DNA of 64,000 nt, from contig JAHABC010000005.1 in NCBI GenBank assembly GCA_018376535.1, positions 1 to 64,000 of the forward strand. The letters run 5' to 3'. A program made the translations under genes and the position numbers. Shown here one piece after another: positions 60,694 to 64,000 of this stretch (positions are counted from its first letter, which is position 1; the number at the start of each line of letters is the position of its first letter). The notes under the pieces were generated by a model. The model had not been told where the DNA came from and did not search any database. It saw only the letters and a list, made by a program, of their open reading frames with translations. The stretch is from Ruminococcus sp. (GTDB lineage: Bacteria; Bacillota; Clostridia; Oscillospirales; Ruminococcaceae).

Positions 60694-62046
60694 TCAATTT
60701 GCACTATTTTTGATATTTTTTATACAATCGTCTACAACTTGCCTTAAATTCTTGTCCTTTTTTATGGACATTTCGATGCTATTGATGGAGTAAACTATGG
60801 TCGAATGGTCACGATTTCCGAACTCATGACCAATTGCTACCAATGACATCTGAGTAATTTCCCTTACTACATATATAGCAACTTTTCTTGCTAAAGATAT
60901 TTGTGAAGAACGTTTATTAGACCTGATATCTTCGGCAGTTACATTGTAAATTTCTGCAACATCGGATATAATTTTTTCGACAGTAATTGGCACTGGTTGG
61001 TCGTCGTTCAGTATATCACGGATTACGCTTTGAGCCGTTGCCATAGTCGGAGTGTTACCTGCAAAGTGACGTAAAGCCGTCATTTTTTTGACTGCACCCT
61101 CTAGTTGACGTATGTTAGTTTTTAATCTGTTAGCGATAAATTCGCATACATCATCTGGGATATTTATGTTTAAAGCTTCAGCTTTGCGACGTATTATAGC
61201 CATTCTAGTTTCAAAATCTGGCGTAGATACGTCGGCAATCAATCCAGATTCAAACCTAGTTCTAATACGTTCTTCAAGGGTTTTAATATCTTTAGGTGGT
61301 TTATCGGAAGTAAGAACTATCTGTTTTCCCTCATTATATAGTTCATTGAAGGTATGAAAGAATTCCTCTTGCGTACTTTCACGACCAGCAATAAACTGAA
61401 TATCGTCTACTAGAAGAACATCGGCGTTTCGGTATTTTTCATGAAAGATAGTAGTATCACGTTTCATACGAATAGCGTCTATAAGTTCATTTGCGAAAGT
61501 TTCACCAGTAACGTATATAATATTTAAATTTGGATTGTTTTTTTTCATCTCATTAGAAATAGCGTTCATTAGGTGGGTTTTGCCTAATCCCGATGGGCCA
61601 TGTATAAATAGTGGGTTATAAGTTGAGCCGTTATTATCTCTAGCGACAGCCGTACAGGCTGCGTAAGCAAATTCATTAGAGCGACCTACAATAAACGTGT
61701 CGAAGGTGTAGTCATACTCTTCATGTTCGGAAACGTCATCAGTAATGGAGTTACTGTCCAGTCTTGCAAGATTTGGTTGAGGCTCATTCATAGTTTCCTC
61801 GGTTAAAATTTCAATGTCGACGGGGAAACCAAGTGTTGCTTCAAAGCCATCTTTAAGAATACTTTCAAAGTTTTGCAAGATTATGCCCTTTTGAAAGTCC
61901 GACTGAACGAACAGTATAGCTTTGCTACCGTTCAACTCTATAGCACTAATAGGTTCTATCCAAATATTATAAGCCGATTCTATTATCTTGCCAGAAGTAA
62001 GACAGTACTTCTTTACACAATTGAAGACTTCTTCAAAAGAATTCAA
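60694..62046 (-). CDS. dnaA: Chromosomal replication initiator DnaA
   Basis: DnaA binds DnaA boxes and opens the origin. The 450-residue protein has domain I (1-80), a short domain II, the AAA+ domain III with Walker A GPSGLGKTH, Walker B LLVDDIQFIAG, and domain IV with RSNKRSSQISLARKVAIYV and NRDHSTIVYS. The usual GRDHTT box-contact motif reads NRDHST here. It starts at TTG (62044-62046) with GGGAGG 8 bases upstream. Its promoter is at 62105-62133. Confidence 0.97.
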   Translation of the reverse strand: MNSFEEVFNCVKKYCLTSGKIIESAYNIWIEPISAIELNGSKAILFVQSDFQKGIILQNFESILKDGFEATLGFPVDIEILTEETMNEPQPNLARLDSNSITDDVSEHEEYDYTFDTFIVGRSNEFAYAACTAVARDNNGSTYNPLFIHGPSGLGKTHLMNAISNEMKKNNPNLNIIYVTGETFANELIDAIRMKRDTTIFHEKYRNADVLLVDDIQFIAGRESTQEEFFHTFNELYNEGKQIVLTSDKPPKDIKTLEERIRTRFESGLIADVSTPDFETRMAIIRRKAEALNINIPDDVCEFIANRLKTNIRQLEGAVKKMTALRHFAGNTPTMATAQSVIRDILNDDQPVPITVEKIISDVAEIYNVTAEDIRSNKRSSQISLARKVAIYVVREITQMSLVAIGHEFGNRDHSTIVYSINSIEMSIKKDKNLRQVVDDCIKNIKNSAN

Positions 62047-62104
62047 ATTTATAGCCTCCCTATAAAAAATTCTATGCGAAAAAATTCATATTTTTCACCC
62101 TAAT

Positions 62105-62133
62105 ATTATACCATAAATTTAGGAATAAAGCAA
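62105..62133 (-). promoter_or_regulatory. Promoter of dnaA
   Basis: On the minus strand TTGCTT (62128-62133), 17 bases and TATAAT (62105-62110) with an extended TG, about 60 bases before the TTG start. Confidence 0.7.
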
Positions 62134-62207
62134 GTGTTTAGTATAAATATTAAGGCATCAATGCACAAAAGAGTGTTTTTTAGACCACGACTATTATAAT
62201 GTGTATT

Positions 62208-62222
62208 TGTGCAAATTGCACA
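62208..62222. promoter_or_regulatory. Perfect 15-base palindrome upstream of dnaA
   Basis: TGTGCAA and TTGCACA are separated by one base. It lies in the 371-base gap between dnaA and rpmH, about 75 bases upstream of the dnaA -35. No DnaA-box cluster is present in this gap. It may be the operator of an unknown regulator. Confidence 0.45.
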
Positions 62223-62302
62223 TAAAATATAAAATAAAGGCATATCAAAACATTGTTAAGAAAAAATATCTATAATTTTTGAAATTTTTTCTTAGAAAAC
62301 AC

Positions 62303-62332
62303 TTGACAGAATACCATCTTTTAAGGTATACT
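62303..62332 (+). promoter_or_regulatory. Promoter of rpmH
   Basis: TTGACA (62303-62308), 18 bases and TATACT (62327-62332), about 85 bases before rpmH. Confidence 0.7.
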
Positions 62333-62417
62333 GTATTATTGTAGTGGTATTATGCCCTAAACAAGCTAATTATTAAATTTTGTTATTTATAAAACGTATA
62401 AAAGGAGGTCTTTAACC

Positions 62418-62552
62418 ATGAAGAGAACTTATCAACCTAAGAAAATTCACAGAAAGAAAGAACACGGTTTCCGTAAGAGAATGTCTACTACTAACGGTAA
62501 GAAAGTTTTAGCTCGTAGACGTGCTAAGGGTAGAGCTAAATTATCTCACTAA
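62418..62552 (+). CDS. rpmH: Ribosomal protein bL34
   Basis: The 44-residue basic protein MKRTYQPKKIHRKKEHGFRK... is the complete L34 of the large ribosomal subunit, with GFRKRMST and the ending ARRRAKGRAKLSH. AAAGGAGG (62401-62408) is ideally spaced. It is the first gene to the right of the origin region, as in most bacteria. Confidence 0.97.
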   Translation: MKRTYQPKKIHRKKEHGFRKRMSTTNGKKVLARRRAKGRAKLSH

Positions 62553-62577
62553 TATTAATTTTTGCTCATAAATCATA

Positions 62578-62616
62578 ATATGTTAATTTAGCCATGGTTA
62601 AATTAACATATATATT
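62578..62616 (+). terminator. Terminator after rpmH
   Basis: ATATGTTAATTTA pairs perfectly with TAAATTAACATAT around an 8-base loop with a T-rich tail. Confidence 0.75.
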
Positions 62617-62632
62617 TCCTTTTTCCTCAAAT

Positions 62633-62672
62633 AGACCGTTATTCTTTGTGAATACGGTCTGTTTCTGTTTAA
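62633..62672 (+). terminator. Second hairpin between rpmH and rnpA
   Basis: AGACCGT pairs with ACGGTCT, followed by a T-rich tail, so it is a backup terminator. The rnpA promoter lies just beyond. Confidence 0.6.
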
Positions 62673-62705
62673 TTAAATTAAGTATAATGGTTTGTATATT
62701 TTTTC

Positions 62706-62734
62706 TTGACCTAAAGAAAAATCCATGTTATAAT
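62706..62734 (+). promoter_or_regulatory. Promoter of rnpA-yidD-yidC
   Basis: TTGACC (62706-62711), 17 bases and TATAAT (62729-62734) with an extended TG. Confidence 0.8.
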
Positions 62735-62775
62735 AATTAGTGATATCTTATTGAAATGAAAAGGACGGAAATCCT

Positions 62776-63126
62776 ATGCTTTATACTAAAACGTTAAATG
62801 ACAATAGGGATTTTCTAACTCTATACAAAAAAGGCAAGTACATCGTTTCTAAGGTAGCAGTGCTATATTACAAAAAAAATAGATTGCCATATAATAGACT
62901 TGGTGTAACTGCTGGTAAAAAAGTAGGTAATGCAGTGCATCGAAATAGGGCAAAACGCATTATTAGACAGGCTTACCGTGAAAATGAATTGAACTTTCCT
63001 ATAGGTTATGATTTTGTCATAGTTGCTCGTGCTTGTACAGGCAATGGCAAAGTTAAATCTACAGATGTTAGTGAATTTCTTAAAAACTGTATCTTAAATG
63101 GTTTAGAAAGTAATGATAATAACTAA
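62776..63126 (+). CDS. rnpA: Ribonuclease P protein component
   Basis: RnpA is the protein cofactor of RNase P, which matures tRNA 5' ends. The 116-residue protein has LGVTAGKKVGNAVHRNRAKRIIRQAYRE, the RNR signature of the family. AAAAGGA precedes ATG 62776. The end overlaps yidD by 14 bases. Confidence 0.96.
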   Translation: MLYTKTLNDNRDFLTLYKKGKYIVSKVAVLYYKKNRLPYNRLGVTAGKKVGNAVHRNRAKRIIRQAYRENELNFPIGYDFVIVARACTGNGKVKSTDVSEFLKNCILNGLESNDNN

Positions 63127-63391
63127 GTTGATTAAAAAACTTTTTATCTTGCCCATAAGAGCATATAAGAGGTTTATATCTCCCATGTTACCCCCAAGAT
63201 GTAAATACTATCCAACGTGTTCTAGCTACACGATAACCGCAATAGAACGCTTTGGCGTGATTAAAGGCATAATATTGGGTGCATGGAGAATATTAAGGTG
63301 TAATCCATTTTCTAACGGTGGTGTGGATTACGTTCCTGAAAAGTTCGGACTTTACTTCTTAAAAAATCGCAAAGATGCTAATACTAAGTAA
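63113..63391 (+). CDS. yidD: Membrane-protein insertion efficiency factor YidD
   Basis: The 92-residue protein has the YidD pattern AYKRFISPMLPPRCKYYPTCSSYT and GAWRILRCNPFSNGGVDYVP with its conserved cysteines. It helps YidC insert membrane proteins. Its start lies inside rnpA and it precedes yidC, the usual order. Confidence 0.95.
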   Translation: MIITKLIKKLFILPIRAYKRFISPMLPPRCKYYPTCSSYTITAIERFGVIKGIILGAWRILRCNPFSNGGVDYVPEKFGLYFLKNRKDANTK

Positions 63392-63459
63392 CTTTAAGTA
63401 TCTAATTAGATGCTTTATAATAACTATGTAGAACAAAAAAGAGAATTGGAGGAATTGTT

Positions 63460-64000
63460 TTGAGTAAAATACTAGGCTATCCATTAGGTTTTATAATGTA
63501 TGGTATATACTCATTAGTAAAAGATTACGGTCTTGCGTTGATTATATTTACTGTACTAGTAAAACTATTGTTGTTTCCAATATACTTTAAGCAACAAAAA
63601 GGTATGGTTAAGCAACAAGCACTAGCCCCACAAATTGAGAAGTTAAAAAAGCGTTATGCAAACAATCAAGAGAAGTTCCAAGAGGAACAGATGAAGTTAT
63701 ATTCTGAGGCTGGGGTCAATCCTATGGCTAGTTGTCTACCATTGTTGATACAACTTCCAATAATCTATGGTATTTTAGACGTAGTTTATAGACCTCTAAC
63801 CCACATACTTAGGTTAAGCAAAGATACAATAACTAACGCTACAGAAATATTAACTAAATACTTTGAGGCTAATAGTATAGCCATATCTAATAACTTTAAA
63901 TCACGTCCAGAGTTGTCTATACTAAGCTATATTAAGACCAATCCAGAGTTATTTCCACAAGATTTAGTTGAAAAGGTTGGAAACTTTAAAAATACTCTAT
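63460..64000 (+). CDS. yidC: Membrane protein insertase YidC (partial, runs off the window)
   Basis: From the TTG at 63460 (GGAGGAA 7 bases upstream) 180 codons are visible before the window ends. The protein has an N-terminal membrane segment, then DYGLALIIFTVLVKLLLFPIY with the conserved Arg/Lys-bearing insertase groove start, KQQKGMVKQQALAPQIEKLK and the characteristic NPMASCLPLLIQLPIIYGIL. There is no lipoprotein signal of the SpoIIIJ kind at the start. The 3' end is missing. Confidence 0.93.
   Translation, partial: MSKILGYPLGFIMYGIYSLVKDYGLALIIFTVLVKLLLFPIYFKQQKGMVKQQALAPQIEKLKKRYANNQEKFQEEQMKLYSEAGVNPMASCLPLLIQLPIIYGILDVVYRPLTHILRLSKDTITNATEILTKYFEANSIAISNNFKSRPELSILSYIKTNPELFPQDLVEKVGNFKNTL

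Noticed and set aside
60208..60704. Several short frames across oriC
   Set aside because: They are readings of the repeated DnaA boxes (Phe/Ser/Thr/Asn/His-rich), overlap each other on both strands and have no family resemblance.
62104..62417. A second origin cluster upstream of dnaA as in Bacillus
   Set aside because: No run of DnaA-box-like 9-mers is present in this gap; only one unrelated palindrome stands out.
1..64000. CRISPR arrays, insertion sequences, phage genes, inteins
   Set aside because: No regular spaced repeats, transposase motifs, integrase motifs or intein splice blocks were found on either strand.

Overview
The window looks like the chromosome of a low-GC, spore-forming, plant-fibre-degrading clostridium, most like the Ruminococcus/Oscillospirales group. 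The evidence is an AT-rich base composition, canonical Firmicutes gene orders (dnaA-dnaN-S4 gene-recF-remB-gyrB-gyrA; rimP-nusA-ylxR-ylxQ-infB-rbfA-nrnA-truB-ribF; SRP RNA-dnaX-ybaB-recR), the sporulation genes spoVT and spoVAC, and secreted proteins with type I dockerin modules (a GH74 glucanase and a small protein) beside a GH94 cellobiose-type phosphorylase. No insertion sequence, phage gene or CRISPR array is visible.

Layout. Positions 1-300 hold two consensus promoters reading out of the left edge, probably into an rRNA operon. Positions 297-9687 (minus) are an arginine biosynthesis cluster, argG-argH-argC-(argJ-like)-argB-argD-argF, with a small unknown gene between most of the arg genes. 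The slot of argJ holds a short, apparently catalytically dead ArgJ relative. Positions 9.9-24.3 kb are mixed: a one-repeat dockerin protein, recG, a DUF378 membrane protein, a ComEA-like double helix-hairpin-helix protein with a structured leader, spoVT, tRNA-Leu, ppk1, fucU, an Rrf2 regulator, a two-gene acyl-CoA dehydratase-activase-like system and a metallophosphoesterase. Positions 24.3-27.2 kb hold recR, ybaB, dnaX and the SRP RNA. Positions 27.3-32.6 kb hold a lipoprotein, an orphan sugar-binding lipoprotein, a candidate small RNA and the GH94 phosphorylase, with catabolite-repression (cre) sites. Positions 32.9-50.8 kb are all on the plus strand: the nusA-infB operon, a GldA/F/G-like ABC system with a DUF4340 protein, a small conserved protein and the dockerin GH74.

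From 50.9 to 62.0 kb the genes run on the minus strand from dnaA down to gyrA and spoVAC. From 62.4 kb rpmH-rnpA-yidD-yidC run rightward and leave the window inside yidC. The replication origin lies between dnaA and dnaN (about 60.24-60.66 kb): five TAG trinucleotides, a GGGG step and about 22 DnaA-box-like 9-mers, most of them TTTTCAACA rather than the usual TTATCCACA.

The most unusual points are: a NusA with two N-terminal domains; the degenerate ArgJ in an otherwise normal arginine operon; the non-canonical origin boxes and a second cluster of the same boxes 28 kb away; a promoter-plus-terminator small RNA at about 29.95 kb; a structured leader with a terminator ahead of the ComEA-like gene; and a nusA-infB operon transcribed toward the nearby origin. 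All functions are assigned by reading protein motifs and gene order; no database search was run.
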